Below the pieces are notes generated by a model. That model was not told the origin of the DNA. It searched no databases and worked only from the letters and a program-made list of their open reading frames with translations. Below, piece by piece: positions 63,351 to 64,000 of a DNA stretch of 64,000 nucleotides; the first letter of the stretch is position 1; the number at the start of each line of letters is the position of its first letter. Both the position numbers and the translations under genes were made by a program. The stretch is taken from assembly GCA_022495995.1 (NCBI GenBank), contig JAFEMH010005384.1:1-64000 (forward strand), written 5' to 3'. The stretch comes from Adenophora triphylla var. japonica (lineage: Eukaryota > Streptophyta > Magnoliopsida > Asterales > Campanulaceae).

Positions 63351-64000
63351 GTATATATTTAATTTATTTTTAATTAATTTGCACCTCCAACTAATTAATT
63401 ATTTTTTCAGTATTCTTAGACCTTAGTTAGCTCATTTACCTATATTTATCTCCAATTTAGCTTCATGTCTTACCCATATTATGTGCATTTATCTTTGTGA
63501 TGTTGGAATTGTACATGTTAATAACATCTTCAGTTCAGTATGATATCCCACCGTACCATAATAGTATCATTTTTTTATCCGTTCCAAAATATATGTTGCT
63601 AATCTTAGTACCATCTTTTGTATTATACAAATAATTAATGTGCTATACTACATTCCTTAAAAATGCTGATAATTCAAATGCAACATTTATCATTTATTAT
63701 GGGACGGAGGGAGTATATATATGTGTGTGTGTGTTGTACAATAGAAAACAGGCTTTATGTAATCTTTAGGAAGCAAGAGTGGTCTGGTGTGAGTGGGAAG
63801 TTCCTTGGATTTTGAGAACAGTTTCCATTTGAGTGTTAAAGAGTAAGAAAAACTAGCAGTTGCACCCTCCTAATCAATATCAAAAAGTTTTTTTTTATTG
63901 ATATAAAAATAAAAAAGAGTTAAAAGCACTTGAGTTGATACTATGCAATGCTGACAACGCTTTGCTTGCCTTGCCATTGCCACAATTCTTTGTTGTTTGT
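63351..64000 (+). other. Intron 1 of the MADS-box gene (partial) with a degenerate MITE
   Basis: The intron continues to the window edge. At about 63578-63714 a MITE-like pair is seen: atccgttccaaaatatatgt-tgc at left and gcaacatttatcatttatta-tgggacggagggag at right, flanked by TA-rich sequence. A (TA)n(TG)n tract follows at 63715-63733. In AGAMOUS-subfamily genes the first large intron carries enhancers. Confidence 0.6.

Overview
This is plant nuclear DNA, most likely from a eudicot. Two host genes identify it: a complete seven-exon gene for the centromeric histone H3 variant (CENH3, 49117-58039, + strand) and the first coding exon of an AGAMOUS-subfamily MADS-box gene of the AGL11/SEEDSTICK type (63166-63350, + strand, continuing beyond the window). 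A third host-derived piece, a broken RNF170-like RING E3 ligase fragment, lies between them on the minus strand. I cannot name the species from the sequence.

Positions 1 to about 43050 are a nest of LTR retrotransposons. Elements A, B, C, D and a 2.16-kb solo LTR look like the Tat/Ogre/Retand branch of Ty3/gypsy. A is the 3' end of a plus-strand element (1-5587) with a 41-bp tandem repeat and a 3' LTR. B (5588-20665, + strand) has a truncated 5' LTR fragment, PBS, decayed gag-pol, a decayed antisense region, a 13-copy 50-bp tandem array and a 3' LTR. C (20669-23218, - strand) keeps only a leader, PBS and LTR. D (23219 to about 43040, + strand) begins inside reverse transcriptase and runs through RNase H, a second RNase H, integrase, tandem repeats, a multi-exon antisense ORF and a probable 3' LTR. 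D is split by a Stowaway-type MITE, the solo LTR (TSD CCATG) and element E (30516-38834, - strand, TSD GAGTG), a young gag-only Ty3/gypsy element with 2.65-kb LTRs. E sits exactly inside the antisense ORF of D, whose frame is continuous if E and one TSD copy are left out.

From 43050 to 49110 come CT/CA microsatellites, a compact Ty1/copia derivative F (43760-46577, TSD ATATG) that has lost protease and integrase, and AT-rich DNA with transposon relics.

CENH3 spans about 8.9 kb for a predicted 147-residue protein. Its introns have grown by insertion: intron 3 carries a 712-bp duplication-bounded insert, intron 4 an exon-like minus-strand fragment, intron 5 a deleted Ty3/gypsy element G (51857-54541, TSD TTCAT), and intron 6 a tRNA-derived repeat. 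All splice junctions are GT-AG and phases agree, so the gene looks functional.

From 58040 to 63160 there are SINE-like repeats, a foldback element, the RING fragment, Stowaway-like and hAT-like MITEs, and then the 5' leader of the MADS-box gene with a CT tract and a 989-bp leader intron.

All boundaries, domain calls and identities were read by eye. Target-site duplications, PBS, PPT, splice sites and motifs are directly visible; lineage names and insertion order are inference.
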